Shown here piece by piece: positions 9,703-19,753 of a stretch of 64,000 nt of DNA (position 1 is its first letter; each line of letters opens with the position of its first letter). The notes below the pieces were generated by a model that saw only the letters and a list, made by a program, of their open reading frames with translations, was not told the origin of the DNA and ran no database searches. The position numbers were made by a program, and so were the translations under genes. Origin of the DNA: Hyphomicrobiales bacterium (lineage in GTDB: Bacteria > Pseudomonadota > Alphaproteobacteria > JAPOUT01); the NCBI GenBank assembly GCA_026708505.1, contig JAPOUU010000038.1, positions 1-64,000 of the forward strand, in the 5' to 3' direction.

Positions 9703-9714
9703 TATGCTAGCACC
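9703..9714 (+). promoter_or_regulatory. purD -10 region abutting the start codon (leaderless candidate)
   Basis: TATGCT at 9703-9708 lies exactly 6 nt before the purD ATG, which would put +1 at the A of the start codon. No Shine-Dalgarno sequence precedes the ATG. The -35 position 17 nt upstream (TAGTTT) is a poor match, so support comes mainly from the same spacing at other genes here. Confidence 0.45.
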
Positions 9715-10986
9715 ATGAATGTTTTGGTAATCGGGAGCGGCGGGCGTGAACATGCCTTGTGCTGGGCGTTGTCGAAGAGCGGCGGCATGGGCGATTTGTT
9801 CTGCGCGCCGGGCAATGCGGGGATGGAAGAAATCGCCCGCTGCGTTCAAGTCGATTGGAAGAATGCCGACGCGATTATCGGCTTCTGCCGGGACCATGAC
9901 ATCGGGCTCGTTGTAATCGGGCCCGAAGCTCCCTTGGCGGAGGGCTTGTCGGATGCGCTGCGCAGTGCCGGCTTGCGTGCGGTGGGACCATCGAAAGAAG
10001 CGGCAAGATTGGAATCCTCGAAAGCCTTTATGCGCGAGATTTGCGAAGAGACGAAAGTTCCCTCGCCGCGCAATGCGAGTTTTAAAGAAAGCAAACAAGC
10101 GAAGTCCTATGTTGAAGCGAATTTTCAAGAAGGCGAAAAGATTGTCGTCAAGGCGGACGGGCTGGCGGCGGGCAAGGGCGTCGTGATTGCGGAAAACCAC
10201 GGCGAAGCGTATGAGGCAATCGATGAAATGTTCGACGGGAAGTTCGGCGAAGCCTCGGCATGCGTGTTGATAGAAGAATGTCTTGAGGGCGAAGAGGCGT
10301 CGTTGTTTTATCTCTGCGACGGAGAGGTTGCGCTGGCGTTCGGCAACGGGCGCGACTACAAGCGCATCGGCGAGGGAAATGTGGGTGCGAACACCGGCGG
10401 CATGGGGGCCTATTCGCCGGTCGGGGAACTCACCGAAGAAGTTTGCGCGCAGGTCGAAGAGAAAATTGTAAACCCCGTATTGCGTTCCATGGCGGCGCGG
10501 GGAACCCCTTTCACCGGATTCCTTTATGCCGGCGTGATGTTGACTCCGGACGGCGTGAAACTTTTGGAATTCAACGTGCGTATGGGAGATCCCGAAACAC
10601 AAGTTGTATTGCCCCGGCTGCGTTCGAACTTTTTGGAATTGCTGTTAACGTCTTGTTCGGGCGCGGGAGCGTTGCGTGATGTGTCTCTCGAATGGGACCC
10701 GCGCAATTGCATAACGGTCGTGATGGCGTCGCAGGGTTATCCGGGAGAGTATGAAAAGGGCGCTCGCATCGAAGGCATCGAGTCGGCCTCCTCAATGAAA
10801 GACGTTCATGTCTTCCACGCCGGAACCGCCCGCGACGGCGACGGCGAGATTATAGCGACGGGCGGAAGGGTGCTGGCGGTGAGCGGATTGGGCGAGAGTC
10901 TCGCTCCGGCGCGCTCCCGTGCCTATGAGGCGCTCGGGCATATCAAGTGGAGCGGGGGAATTTACCGCCGTGACATCGGGACGTGA
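9715..10986 (+). CDS. purD: Phosphoribosylamine-glycine ligase
   Basis: 423 residues, ATP-grasp enzyme of de novo purine synthesis (GAR synthetase). The start MNVLVIGSGGREHALCWAL is the standard PurD N-terminus, followed by VIGPEAPLAEGL, the ATP-grasp region VVKADGLAAGKGVV, and GNVGANTGGMGAYSP. ATG 9715 is chosen because the reading frame's upstream extension lies antisense to xseA and the family starts exactly here. There is no ribosome-binding site, and a -10-like box sits 6 nt upstream, suggesting a leaderless transcript. Confidence 0.96.
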   Translation: MNVLVIGSGGREHALCWALSKSGGMGDLFCAPGNAGMEEIARCVQVDWKNADAIIGFCRDHDIGLVVIGPEAPLAEGLSDALRSAGLRAVGPSKEAARLESSKAFMREICEETKVPSPRNASFKESKQAKSYVEANFQEGEKIVVKADGLAAGKGVVIAENHGEAYEAIDEMFDGKFGEASACVLIEECLEGEEASLFYLCDGEVALAFGNGRDYKRIGEGNVGANTGGMGAYSPVGELTEEVCAQVEEKIVNPVLRSMAARGTPFTGFLYAGVMLTPDGVKLLEFNVRMGDPETQVVLPRLRSNFLELLLTSCSGAGALRDVSLEWDPRNCITVVMASQGYPGEYEKGARIEGIESASSMKDVHVFHAGTARDGDGEIIATGGRVLAVSGLGESLAPARSRAYEALGHIKWSGGIYRRDIGT

Positions 10987-11003
10987 TAGACTCCCGAAAA
11001 CCC

Positions 11004-11030
11004 GTCCCGAACAAGGTAATGTTGCGGGAC
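11004..11030 (+). other. Stem-loop downstream of purD
   Basis: GTCCCGAACA at 11004-11013 pairs with TGTT-(G)-CGGGAC at 11020-11030, giving ten base pairs with one bulged G around a 6-nt loop (AGGTAA). It lies 17 nt after the purD stop and before msrA. No clean T-run follows, so it may be a transcript 3'-end or processing structure rather than a canonical terminator. Confidence 0.5.
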
Positions 11031-11102
11031 AAAGAATCCTTGTTTTGAGACAATGAATCTCCATATATTAAGGCAACAGAATCAAGCCAGAGGAGTGATG
11101 AA

Positions 11103-11561
11103 ATGGCGATAGCGATATTTGCAGCAGGATGCTTTTGGGGCGTGGAAGCTACGTTCCGCAAACTTTCCGGCGTTGAGGAAACCGAAGTCGGTTACATCGG
11201 CGGCACCACCGAAGCGCCGACTTACAAGGATGTCTGCTCCGGGCGCACGGGCCACGCGGAAGCCGTCCGTCTTTCCTACGATCCCGAACGCATAAGTTAC
11301 GACGAACTGCTTGGGGCCTTCTGGGGCTGCCATGACCCGACCACGCGCGATCGCCAGGGTCCGGACATCGGAAGCCAGTATCGTTCGGCGATCTTCTTCA
11401 CCGAACCGGGACAGCAAGCCTCGGCGGTTAAATCAAAACAGGCGCAAGAAGAATCCGGAAGATTCTCGCGTCCCATCGTCACGACCATCGAAACTGCTCC
11501 GCGATTCTGGCGCGCGGAAGAATACCACCAGCAGTACATAGAAAAACGAAACGCCGGATAG
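11103..11561 (+). CDS. msrA: Peptide methionine (S)-S-oxide reductase
   Basis: 152 residues, repairs methionine-S-sulfoxide in proteins. The catalytic GCFWG motif has its cysteine at residue 10, followed by [30 protein letters not shown] and [15 protein letters not shown] clear AGAGGAG ribosome-binding site sits just upstream. A possible -10 box TATATT is at 11064-11069. The protein is at the short end of the family and lacks C-terminal resolving-cysteine extensions, so thioredoxin coupling may differ. A 72-residue gene follows after 11 nt. Confidence 0.94.
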   Translation: MAIAIFAAGCFWGVEATFRKLSGVEETEVGYIGGTTEAPTYKDVCSGRTGHAEAVRLSYDPERISYDELLGAFWGCHDPTTRDRQGPDIGSQYRSAIFFTEPGQQASAVKSKQAQEESGRFSRPIVTTIETAPRFWRAEEYHQQYIEKRNAG

Positions 11562-11572
11562 GAACAATCACC

Positions 11573-11791
11573 ATGACACAAGAAAAACCCGAACGCATCT
11601 CCGTGCTTTCGCGCGAGTTCACTCCCGCGGCAATGGAATTCCACCGCCGCAATATGTCCGAACAGGGATATCGCCTCGAAGGAAAAATCACGCAGCACAA
11701 ACTACTGCTCACCGACGGACTTGGCGAACCCCGGGATCTCCTTGATGGCGAGATATATTATGTTGCAACCTTCGTTCTCGCGAAGGAATAA
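11573..11791 (+). CDS. Small conserved-looking protein of unknown function
   Basis: 72 residues, not recognised. It is rich in charged residues, with no membrane segment, signal peptide or cysteine. Features are an FTPAAMEFHRRNMSEQGYRLEGKI segment (given only in part here as a description) and a C-terminal YYVATFVLAKE. It follows msrA by 11 nt, probably in the same transcript, and its stop codon is directly adjacent to the metH stop on the other strand. It could be a partner of MsrA, but nothing in the sequence shows this. Confidence 0.6.
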   Translation: MTQEKPERISVLSREFTPAAMEFHRRNMSEQGYRLEGKITQHKLLLTDGLGEPRDLLDGEIYYVATFVLAKE

Positions 11792-14700
11792 CTACACGGC
11801 AACCTTTGGCTCGTAGCCGAGAATGGGTGCGAGCCACCGCTCGGCCTCTTCGACGGAGAGGCCCTTGCGCTTGGCGTAGTCCTCGACCTGGTCATATTCG
11901 ATGCGACCCACCCCGAAATAACGACTCTCGGGATGCGAGAAGTACAACCCGCACACCGACGCACCGGGCCACATCGCGCAGGATTCCGTCAAGCGAACGC
12001 CAATGCGCCGTTCCGCCTCAAGAAGCTCGAACAAACGGCGCTTCTCGTGATGGTCGGGTTGCGCCGGATAGCCGGGAGCGGGGCGAATGCCCTGGTAGTC
12101 TTCCGCAATCAGGGCGGTGTTATCGAGTTGCTCCCGGGGCGCGTAGCCCCAAAGTTCCTGCCGCACTTTTTCATGGAGATGTTCGGCAAAAGCCTCGGCG
12201 AGCCTGTCCGACAGCGCCTTGCATAAAATCGCATCGTAATCATTGTGCGCGCCTTTGAAGGCGTTCGAGCGCTCCTCTTCTCCGTCGCCCGCCGTGACCA
12301 CAAAGCCGCCCAGATAATCTTCGCAACCGCTTTCGACGGGTGCGAGGTAATCCGAGATGCAGCGATTGGCTCCTTCGGACTTGCCGGTTTGTTGTCGAAG
12401 TCCGTGCAGCATCGCGCGTTCTTTCGATCGTGCCGCATCCTCAAACAATCGAATGTCGTCGCCGACGGCGCCCGCCGCCCAAAACCCGACGACGCAATGG
12501 GCGCGCAGCCACTTCTCCGAAACCATTTTTTCAAGCATCTCGAGAGCATCGTCATGCAATTGCCGGGCCGCCGCGCCGACTTCGGAATCCTCAAGGATGG
12601 CAGGGTAGCGTCCGCGCAACTCCCAGCTGTGAAAGAAGGGAGTCCAGTCAATGTAGGGCACGAGTTTCTCCAGGGGGTAGTCGGCAAACTCGCGCAATCC
12701 CAAAAACGAGGGCTTCGGCGGGACGTAGCCGTTCCACTCAATGGGAGTCTTGTTGCGGCGCGCATCAACCAGGGAACGTCTTGCGCGGGGTTTGCTCCGT
12801 GATTGTTCGTGCTTGGCGGCGACCTCTTCATATTCGGAGCGAATCTTTTTAATATATCCGGGCGCTTGCTCCTTCGACAGCAACGTGCTCGCTACGCCGA
12901 CCGCGCGCGAGGCGTCTGCAACATGTATCACCGCGCCGTCCTGGTAGTTGGGCGCGATTTTGACCGCGGTGTGGACGCGGCTTGTCGTCGCTCCCCCGAT
13001 GAGCAGGGGCAGCTTGAAATTCTGCCGTTGCATTTCTCCGGCAAGCGAGCGCATTTCTTCAAGCGAGGGCGTAATCAGTCCCGATACGCCGATGATATCA
13101 ACCTTTTCCTCCCGTGCCGTTTGCAAAATCTTTTCCGCCGGAGTCATCACGCCCAGGTCGATAATGTCAAAATTGTTGCACTGCAGCACAACGCCCACAA
13201 TGTTTTTGCCGATGTCATGAACATCGCCTTTGACGGTCGCAAGAAGGATGCGTCCGGCATGCGACACCTGCGCGCCATCGCCCTTCTCCTGCTCAAGGAA
13301 CGGCGTGAGATAGGCAACCGCCTTCTTCATCACCCGGGCGCTCTTGACGACTTGCGGCAGGAACATCTTGCCCGAGCCGAACAAGTCGCCGACGATGTTC
13401 ATGCCGTCCATTAGCGCCCCCTCAATGATATCGAGCGGCCGCTTGGCGGCAAGGCGGGCTTCTTCGGTGTCCTCTTCTATGTGCGCGCCGATGCCGTTGA
13501 CAAGCGCATGAATGAGCCGTTCCTCAACGGTTCCTTCGCGCCATTCAAGATTGTCCTGCGCCGCGCTCTTGCCCCCGCCCCGATAGCTCTCCGCAATCGC
13601 AAGCAATTTCTCTCCCGCATCCGGCGCGGAGTTGAACAAAACCGCCTCAATGCTTTCGCGCAAATCCGAAGGGATGTCTTCGTAGATGGTTAGCTGTCCC
13701 GCGTTCACAATCCCCATGTTCATGCCCGCCTGCATCGCATGATACAAAAACACCGAGTGCATCGCTTCGCGAACGCGGTTGTTGCCGCGGAACGAAAACG
13801 AAAAATTCGATACGCCGCCGGAAACGCCGACATGCTGCCAGCGTGCGCGAATGTCCCGCGCCGCCTGCAAAAACGCGGCACCATAATCATTATGCTCCTC
13901 AATGCCCGTCGCAACGGCGAAAATATTGGGGTCAAAAATGATGTCTTCGGGAGGGAAATCCAAACGTTCGCACAGCAATTCGTAACAACGTTGGGCGATG
14001 GCGAATTTATGCTCCGCGCTCTCGGCTTGTCCGTTTTCGTCAAACGCCATGATCACGACCGCGGCGCCATAGCGCCGCAATTCCCGCGCTTGTTCAAGAA
14101 AAGCCTCTTCGCCTTCTTTCAGGCTGATTGAATTCACAACGGATTTGCCCTGCGTGCACTTCAGCCCCGCTTCAATCACCGACCATTTCGACGAGTCAAT
14201 CATCACCGGCACACGCGCTATGTCCGGCTCGGTGGCAATCATCCGCAAGAAGCGCGTCATCGCGGCTTCTGCATCCAGCATTCCCTCGTCCATATTCACG
14301 TCGATCATCTGCGCGCCGCTGGCAACCTGCTCGCGCGCAACTTCCAGCGCCGCGTCGTAATCCTCCGCCATTATCAAATCACGGAACTTCTTCGATCCGG
14401 TCACATTGGAACGCTCGCCTATGTTGACGAACGGAATCTCCGGCGTGAAGTCCAACGGCTCAAGTCCGGACAGGCGCAACATTGAGGGCTTTGCCTCGAA
14501 CCGGCGCGGCTGTATGCCTTCGACCGCCGAGACAATCGCGCGAATGTGCTCGGCGTCCGAGCCGCAACAACCCCCCACTATATTAACAAGGCCTGCACGG
14601 GCATATTCTTCCAACAGGGAGGCCATCTCCTCGGGAGTCTGTTCGTATGCGCCAAACTCATTCGGAAGCCCCGCGTTGGGGTAGGCGCTGATAAGACTGT

Positions 14701-15499
14701 CCGCGCACACGCCCAGTGCCGCAACGTGCGGGCGCATCTGGCTGGCTCCCAGCGCGCAGTTAAGTCCCACCGCAAACGGGCGGGCGTGCCGCACCGAATT
14801 CCAGAAAGCTTCAACCGTTTGACCCGAAAGCGTTCGGCCGGAGAGGTCCGTAATCGTGCCCGAAATAATCACCGGCGTGCGGAAGCCCCGCTCGTCAAAG
14901 ATTTCCTCGAGAGCATGAAGTGCGGCCTTCGCATTCAGGGTGTCAAAAATCGTCTCCAGCAGCAATATGTCCGCGCCGCCGTCCAGAAGACCTGCGGCGG
15001 CTTCCTTGTAGGTAGCGCGAAGTTGGTCGTAGTCGATATTGCGGGCGGACGGGTCGGCAACGTCCGGTGATATCGATGCGGTGCGGTTGGTCGGCCCCAT
15101 CGCCCCGGCAACATAGCGCGCAACGCCGTTTTTTTCTTCGAAGGCGTCGCAGGCGCTTCGTGCCAGTTTCGAGGCTTCGCGATTAAGCTCGTAGGCATGT
15201 TCTTCAAGGGCGTAGTCGGACTGCGCAATCCGCGTTGAAGAAAAGCTGTTGGTTGAGAGAATCTCGGAGCCTGCATTCAGATAGGCATCGTGAATCTCCC
15301 TGATAATGTCGGGGCGCGTAAGCGTGAGAATGTCATTATTGCCGCGCAAAGGGATTGAATGGTTATGGAAGCGCTCGCCTCGATAATCGTTTTCATCAAG
15401 GTCGTAGGACTGGATCATCGTGCCCATAGCGCCGTCAAGAACAAGGATGCGCTCGACAGCACTCTTGCGGAGCTGGTCAATACGGTCAGATTTGGACAT
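11792..15499 (-). CDS. metH: Cobalamin-dependent methionine synthase, full length
   Basis: 1235 residues, transfers a methyl group from methyltetrahydrofolate via cobalamin to homocysteine. All four modules are present: the homocysteine domain (zinc cysteines in GLNCALGA and GGCCGSD), the pterin-binding domain ([16 protein letters not shown]), the cobalamin-binding domain with cap ([15 protein letters not shown], axial histidine near residue 758) and the C-terminal AdoMet reactivation domain ([15 protein letters not shown]). The length matches E. coli MetH (1227). It is divergent from mlaA. No cobalamin riboswitch pattern was seen in the 154-nt upstream gap. Confidence 0.97.
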   Translation of the reverse strand: MSKSDRIDQLRKSAVERILVLDGAMGTMIQSYDLDENDYRGERFHNHSIPLRGNNDILTLTRPDIIREIHDAYLNAGSEILSTNSFSSTRIAQSDYALEEHAYELNREASKLARSACDAFEEKNGVARYVAGAMGPTNRTASISPDVADPSARNIDYDQLRATYKEAAAGLLDGGADILLLETIFDTLNAKAALHALEEIFDERGFRTPVIISGTITDLSGRTLSGQTVEAFWNSVRHARPFAVGLNCALGASQMRPHVAALGVCADSLISAYPNAGLPNEFGAYEQTPEEMASLLEEYARAGLVNIVGGCCGSDAEHIRAIVSAVEGIQPRRFEAKPSMLRLSGLEPLDFTPEIPFVNIGERSNVTGSKKFRDLIMAEDYDAALEVAREQVASGAQMIDVNMDEGMLDAEAAMTRFLRMIATEPDIARVPVMIDSSKWSVIEAGLKCTQGKSVVNSISLKEGEEAFLEQARELRRYGAAVVIMAFDENGQAESAEHKFAIAQRCYELLCERLDFPPEDIIFDPNIFAVATGIEEHNDYGAAFLQAARDIRARWQHVGVSGGVSNFSFSFRGNNRVREAMHSVFLYHAMQAGMNMGIVNAGQLTIYEDIPSDLRESIEAVLFNSAPDAGEKLLAIAESYRGGGKSAAQDNLEWREGTVEERLIHALVNGIGAHIEEDTEEARLAAKRPLDIIEGALMDGMNIVGDLFGSGKMFLPQVVKSARVMKKAVAYLTPFLEQEKGDGAQVSHAGRILLATVKGDVHDIGKNIVGVVLQCNNFDIIDLGVMTPAEKILQTAREEKVDIIGVSGLITPSLEEMRSLAGEMQRQNFKLPLLIGGATTSRVHTAVKIAPNYQDGAVIHVADASRAVGVASTLLSKEQAPGYIKKIRSEYEEVAAKHEQSRSKPRARRSLVDARRNKTPIEWNGYVPPKPSFLGLREFADYPLEKLVPYIDWTPFFHSWELRGRYPAILEDSEVGAAARQLHDDALEMLEKMVSEKWLRAHCVVGFWAAGAVGDDIRLFEDAARSKERAMLHGLRQQTGKSEGANRCISDYLAPVESGCEDYLGGFVVTAGDGEEERSNAFKGAHNDYDAILCKALSDRLAEAFAEHLHEKVRQELWGYAPREQLDNTALIAEDYQGIRPAPGYPAQPDHHEKRRLFELLEAERRIGVRLTESCAMWPGASVCGLYFSHPESRYFGVGRIEYDQVEDYAKRKGLSVEEAERWLAPILGYEPKVAV

Positions 15500-15520
15500 A
15501 AGGGTTCCCGAGTTTATCCT

Positions 15521-15555
15521 TTGCGAGAATATCGCAATCTTATCACTTTACGCAA
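15521..15555 (-). promoter_or_regulatory. Candidate metH promoter overlapped by an inverted repeat
   Basis: On the minus strand a -35-like TTGCGT (15555-15550) is followed, after 16 nt, by a -10-like GATATT (15533-15528). The -10 overlaps a perfect inverted repeat TTGCGA-gaata-TCGCAA at 15521-15537, 22 nt before the metH start. The arrangement resembles an operator over a promoter; the regulator is unknown. Confidence 0.4.
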
Positions 15556-15588
15556 CGCCTCTGCGAGGGTATCCTGCCCTCAAGTCAA

Positions 15589-15617
15589 TAGACTTGCGTG
15601 TGTAAAGGTGGTATAAA
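15589..15617 (+). promoter_or_regulatory. Candidate mlaA promoter
   Basis: TAGACT (15589-15594), a 17-nt spacer and TATAAA (15612-15617) match sigma-70 type elements at four and five of six positions. The likely start would give a leader of about 30 nt, and a GGAGAAAC purine run lies just before the mlaA ATG at 15654. Confidence 0.5.
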
Positions 15618-15653
15618 TCTTGTGCAGTTTCGGGATGCACCCTTGGAGAAACA

Positions 15654-16451
15654 ATGGCAATGCTTGCAAAAATACGCCCTAAAGCCCCAAATCTCTATAT
15701 TTTTGCCTTGTTGCTCGTTATGCTCTCCGGTTGTGTCGGAGGGGGCAATATTGAGACAACGTCCCCGGCCGAGCGGGAACAACAAATCGAAGAAATCGAT
15801 GTTTTTGAACCCTTCAACCGCTATATCTTCGAGGTCAATATTTTCCTCGATAGTTTTTTCCTCAAGCCTATAACCACTTGGTATGCCGGAATCGTGCCTT
15901 CCCCCGTCCGCAGGGGCGCCGGGAATTTTTTCTCAAATTTAAAATCACCGGTGGTGCTTGCCAACAATCTCCTGCAGGGTGAAACCGAAGCCGCAAAAAT
16001 CACAACGCAACGCTTTATGATCAACAGTTCCGTTGGAGCGCTCGGCTTTTTTGATATTGCCGACAGGTGGGGGTACCCTTCACAGAAAACCGACTTTGGC
16101 CAGACTGCGGGAACTTGGGGGATTCCCCACGGCCCCTTCCTTATGCTTCCGCTGTTCGGACCCTCAAGTTTGCGTGATGCCTCCGGCATTGCCGTTGATG
16201 CGATTTTCGATCCACTCTCCTATAACATCATTGATCCGCAACGAGTCCTCTACATACTCTCCGGCTGGCGTGTTGTTAACAACCGGGCATACTTCCTCGG
16301 CAGAATCGAGGAACTTTACCAAACTTCCATTGACCCGTATGCGAGCGTTCGCAGCCTTTATTTCCAGTCGCGCATGAAAACGAAGAAGCCCAGTACCGAG
16401 CCTGATATTGACGATCTCCCCGATATTGACGAGTATGATTTTTCCCAATAA
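15654..16451 (+). CDS. mlaA: MlaA/VacJ outer-membrane lipoprotein
   Basis: 265 residues. MlaA sits in the outer membrane and extracts mislocalised phospholipids from the outer leaflet, passing them to MlaC. An N-terminal signal with lipobox LLVMLSGC (Cys near residue 25) is followed by the family blocks DVFEPFNRYIF, NNLLQGE, QRFMINSSVGALGFFDIA, FGQTAGTWGIPHGPFLMLPLFGPSSLRDA. It is followed by mlaC after 51 nt. The inner-membrane MlaFEDB components are not here, which is usual in alphaproteobacteria. Confidence 0.93.
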   Translation: MAMLAKIRPKAPNLYIFALLLVMLSGCVGGGNIETTSPAEREQQIEEIDVFEPFNRYIFEVNIFLDSFFLKPITTWYAGIVPSPVRRGAGNFFSNLKSPVVLANNLLQGETEAAKITTQRFMINSSVGALGFFDIADRWGYPSQKTDFGQTAGTWGIPHGPFLMLPLFGPSSLRDASGIAVDAIFDPLSYNIIDPQRVLYILSGWRVVNNRAYFLGRIEELYQTSIDPYASVRSLYFQSRMKTKKPSTEPDIDDLPDIDEYDFSQ

Positions 16452-16467
16452 TCCCTGTAAATAAATC

Positions 16468-16496
16468 TTGGCGAACGGCTGTGCATGCGTTATACT
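16468..16496 (+). promoter_or_regulatory. Candidate leaderless promoter of mlaC
   Basis: TTGGCG (16468-16473), a 17-nt spacer and TATACT (16491-16496) lie 6 nt before ATG 16503. The predicted +1 is the A of the start codon. No ribosome-binding site is visible before this ATG, so the spacing both defines the promoter and favours ATG 16503 over the upstream in-frame ATG 16485. Confidence 0.55.
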
Positions 16497-16502
16497 CATG
16501 CC

Positions 16503-17150
16503 ATGAAACGGAAACTTCGTGCAGGCGTATTTTTGGTAGCGGCAGTCGTTTTTGGATTGGTTGTAACACAAACCCGAGCCGAAAACGCCATCGCCGAGAG
16601 GTATGTCGAAGGACTCATTGCAACGGCCGTTGAGATTCTTTCCGATACAAACATCTCGGATGAGCACAGGCAAACGGCGTTCCAAAACTTCCTTGCTGAC
16701 AATGTCGATATGAGGCGTCTTCCCGCATTTCTCTTGGGACAATATGCGCGCACTCCGACCGATGAGCAAAAAGCCGACTATCTGAATTTGCTGCAGGAGT
16801 TCATGACGCGTATCTACCTCGTTCGCTTGCAGCAATATGCCGATGACGCTATCACGGTCACCGGTTCGCGTGATAGAAAAAACGGCCGCGAAGTTGTCGT
16901 CACAGGAACTATCCAGTTGCCAAATCGCGCGCAGCCCCTTTCATTGGATTGGTGGTTGCTGCAACAAGAACAAGACGACGGCACGTTTGATTTCCATGTT
17001 TTTGATGTGCGTGTTGCAGGCATCTGGCTTGCACAAGAGCAGCGCTCCGGATTCGTATCCGTAATACGAAATAATCAAGGCTCCTTTGACGCCTTGCTTC
17101 AACATCTTCGCAAACAAATCGATTCCCAGGCTTCGGCACACGCGCAATAG
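16503..17150 (+). CDS. mlaC: MlaC/Ttg2D periplasmic phospholipid-binding protein
   Basis: 215 residues. It is the periplasmic shuttle that receives phospholipid from MlaA for return to the inner membrane. A signal peptide (AGVFLVAAVVFGLVV, likely cleaved after TRA near residue 26) precedes an MlaC-type alpha/beta domain with FLADNVDMRRLPAFLLG and FDVRVAGIWLAQEQRSGF, matching the family core FDVxxxGxSL/I pattern. ATG 16503 is chosen because ATG 16485 lies between the -35 and -10 elements. phyH follows after 4 nt. Confidence 0.87.
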   Translation: MKRKLRAGVFLVAAVVFGLVVTQTRAENAIAERYVEGLIATAVEILSDTNISDEHRQTAFQNFLADNVDMRRLPAFLLGQYARTPTDEQKADYLNLLQEFMTRIYLVRLQQYADDAITVTGSRDRKNGREVVVTGTIQLPNRAQPLSLDWWLLQQEQDDGTFDFHVFDVRVAGIWLAQEQRSGFVSVIRNNQGSFDALLQHLRKQIDSQASAHAQ

Positions 17151-17154
17151 GCAT

Positions 17155-17991
17155 ATGAGCGGCACACTCGACACCCTGCGTGAAGATTTTCTTGAACAGG
17201 GTTTTGCCTTTCCCGTTGATATCCTCACGCCGCAGGAAGTCGAAGAGTATCGTAGCGAGATGGAGCGCCTGGAGGCTCGTCTCGGAGATATGCGTATCGG
17301 GTATAAAGATCAGCTTAACTATCCGCACATACTTTTCCGTTTCGCAAACAAACTCGTTCGATCAGAAAAACTCCTTGATGCAGTAGGGAAAATTCTCGGC
17401 GGAGACATCATGGTATGGAGCACAACGATCTTCATTAAGGAGCCGCAAACGCCGAGTTTCGTCAGTTGGCACCAGGATTTGCGTTATTGGGGCTTGTCGG
17501 ATGCGGGCGGAATGCTCAGTGCCTGGCTGGCGCTTTCCGAGGTGACGATCGAAAACGGGTGCATGCGCTTCCTTCCCGGATCCCACAAGGACGGAATCTT
17601 CGAGCATGACGACACCCACGCCGACAACAACGCTCTCACGCGAGGACAACGTGCACGCGTTGATATCAGCGAGGCAGATACGGTTCCGGTATGCCTTGAG
17701 CCTGGGCAGATGTCACTCCATCACGGGCAATTGCTCCACTCTTCCACGCCGAATAATTCCGATAAGCGGCGCATCGGTTTCGTCACCGTCTATATCAAGC
17801 CCTCGATTCGCCAGACCCTCGCGCCAAAAGACTACGCGATGCTCGTGCGCGGGAGTGATAATTTCGAGCACTTCATACAAGTGCCTCCTCCCGAAGAAGA
17901 CCTATCCGAGGCGGCAAAGCAATGGCACAAGCGCGTGCTTGAGGTCCAGGACGAAGTTCTTTATGTCGGAGATAAAGGTCCGGCGAACTAA
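17155..17991 (+). CDS. Phytanoyl-CoA dioxygenase (PhyH) family oxygenase
   Basis: 278 residues, Fe(II)/2-oxoglutarate-dependent dioxygenase fold. The metal-binding HxD is in SWHQDLRYWG near residue 105, and the distal histidine lies in SLHHGQLLHSSTPN; the 2-oxoglutarate arginine is probably in the following RRIGFV. PHILFRF and GCMRFLPGSHKDG are typical of the family. The substrate is unknown; relatives hydroxylate lipids, ectoine or small metabolites. The location right after mlaC suggests cotranscription. Its stop overlaps the ettA stop on the opposite strand. Confidence 0.85.
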   Translation: MSGTLDTLREDFLEQGFAFPVDILTPQEVEEYRSEMERLEARLGDMRIGYKDQLNYPHILFRFANKLVRSEKLLDAVGKILGGDIMVWSTTIFIKEPQTPSFVSWHQDLRYWGLSDAGGMLSAWLALSEVTIENGCMRFLPGSHKDGIFEHDDTHADNNALTRGQRARVDISEADTVPVCLEPGQMSLHHGQLLHSSTPNNSDKRRIGFVTVYIKPSIRQTLAPKDYAMLVRGSDNFEHFIQVPPPEEDLSEAAKQWHKRVLEVQDEVLYVGDKGPAN

Positions 17992-19658
17992 CGGGAAAAA
18001 CGTCGATATTTTGTCGAGCGTCTCACGCCGTCTCCGGCACGTTCCTCAAGGCTGGCCTCGTAGGCGGCATGATTTCCCTCAAACCATTCGACATGACCAT
18101 CGCCCTCAAAAGCGAGAATATGCGTTGCAATCCGGTCAAGGAACCAGCGGTCGTGACTGATAGTTACAACGCATCCGGGAAACACCAGTAGCGCATCTTC
18201 CAGCGCCCGGAGCGTATCGACATCAAGGTCGTTGCTCGGCTCATCCAGCAGCAGCAAATTACATTCTTCCTTTAACATTTTTGCCAGCTGCACCCGATTG
18301 CGCTCGCCCCCGGAAAGATCTTGCACTTTCTTCTGTTGGTCGGTGCCTTGAAAGTTGAACATGGCGACATAGGCTCGTGAAGGCACATCGCGCCCGCCAA
18401 TGCGCAAAACATCCGCATCCTGCGAAATCTCCTCAAAGACGGTGCGGCCGTTTTCAAGATTATCGCGGTTTTGTTCGGCATAACCCAGATGAACCGTCTC
18501 GCCAATTCGAAGAGTGCCGCTGTCCGGTTTTTCCAGCCCCGCAAGCATTCGCAACAAAGTCGTCTTGCCCGTGCCGTTTGAGCCGACGACTCCGACTATT
18601 CCGCCCGGAGGCAGGCGAAACGAAAGCGAATCTATCAATGACTTGCTCTCAAAACTTTTGCAGACGTTCTCCGCTTCAATGACAACATCACCCAGGCGCG
18701 GCGGTGTCGGCAGAATTATCTGCGCTTTCATCTCGCGCGGTTTGTCTCCCTGTTTAAGCAATGCCTCATACGCCCGCAGCCGTGCCTTGTTCTTGCCGCG
18801 GCGCTCGGCGCCCGAGCGTATCCATTCCAGTTCGCGCGCCAACACGCTGCGGCGTTCTTCTTCTTTGCCGGCTGCTTGCGCGAGACGCTCTTGCTTGTTC
18901 TCCAGCCACGAGGAATAGTTGCCTTTGTGTGGAAGCGCGTGTCCGCGGTCGAGTTCCAATATCCACTCGCTGACGTTATCGAGAAAGTAGCGGTCATGCG
19001 TGATGGTGATGACCGTGCCGCCATAGGCCCCCAAAAACGACTCCAGCCATGCGACCGTCTCGGCATCAAGATGGTTGGTCGGCTCGTCCAGCAAGAGCAG
19101 GTCGGGCTGTTGGAGGAGCAATGCACATAAGGCAACGCGTCTGCGCTCGCCTCCCGAAAGCGTCGCAATCTTCGCTTCGTCGGGAGGGCACTGCAACGCG
19201 TCGCTCGCCATCTTTACGCGCGCTTCAAGATCCCAGAGGTCTTTTTCGTCAATGACCTCCTGCGCCTGCGCTTGCTCGGCGATGAGGTCCTGCATTTGCT
19301 GCTCGTCCAATTCCTCGCTGAAGCGTGCGGAGATTTCCTCGAATCGCCGCAATGCTTTCATCGAATCGGCAACGCCTTCGTGAATGGCCTCAAGGACGGT
19401 TTTATCGGGATCAAGCACGGGCTCCTGCGGCAGGTATCCAACGGAGACGTCTTTGGCGGGCCATGCCTCGCCCTGGAATTCCTTATCGATGCCCGCCATG
19501 ATTTTCAGGAGCGTCGATTTGCCCGCGCCATTCACGCCGACAATTCCGATTTTGGCTCCGGGCAGGAAGGAGAGTCGGATGTCTTGGAGGATGGTCTTGC
19601 CGCCCGGGAAGGTCTTGGACAGGCCGTCCATGGTGTAGATGTATTGATATGAAGGCAT
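17988..19658 (-). CDS. ettA: Energy-dependent translational throttle protein (ABC-F)
   Basis: 556 residues, soluble ABC-F ATPase that binds the ribosomal E site and gates initiation by ATP/ADP ratio. It has two ABC domains: the first with GVNGAGKSTLLKI and LSGGERRRVALCALL, the second with GSNGTGKTTLL and LSGGERNRVQLAKML, joined by the charged P-site tRNA-interaction linker (about residues 245-300). The N-terminus (YIYTMDGLSKTFPGGK) and the length of about 555 residues match EttA rather than other ABC-F members. Confidence 0.94.
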   Translation of the reverse strand: MPSYQYIYTMDGLSKTFPGGKTILQDIRLSFLPGAKIGIVGVNGAGKSTLLKIMAGIDKEFQGEAWPAKDVSVGYLPQEPVLDPDKTVLEAIHEGVADSMKALRRFEEISARFSEELDEQQMQDLIAEQAQAQEVIDEKDLWDLEARVKMASDALQCPPDEAKIATLSGGERRRVALCALLLQQPDLLLLDEPTNHLDAETVAWLESFLGAYGGTVITITHDRYFLDNVSEWILELDRGHALPHKGNYSSWLENKQERLAQAAGKEEERRSVLARELEWIRSGAERRGKNKARLRAYEALLKQGDKPREMKAQIILPTPPRLGDVVIEAENVCKSFESKSLIDSLSFRLPPGGIVGVVGSNGTGKTTLLRMLAGLEKPDSGTLRIGETVHLGYAEQNRDNLENGRTVFEEISQDADVLRIGGRDVPSRAYVAMFNFQGTDQQKKVQDLSGGERNRVQLAKMLKEECNLLLLDEPSNDLDVDTLRALEDALLVFPGCVVTISHDRWFLDRIATHILAFEGDGHVEWFEGNHAAYEASLEERAGDGVRRSTKYRRFSR

Positions 19659-19753
19659 GAGGTCGTCAGTTATGATAATGTTATATCCATATTTGTACCC
19701 GAAGGCGTTACTATCTGCAAGGTTAGCGTATCTTGTAAGTGAAGGAGAGTTCT

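Noticed and set aside
15500-15653. Cobalamin or SAM riboswitch upstream of metH
   Set aside because: The 154-nt gap is too short and lacks the conserved B12-box or SAM-II pattern by eye; a covariance search would settle it.
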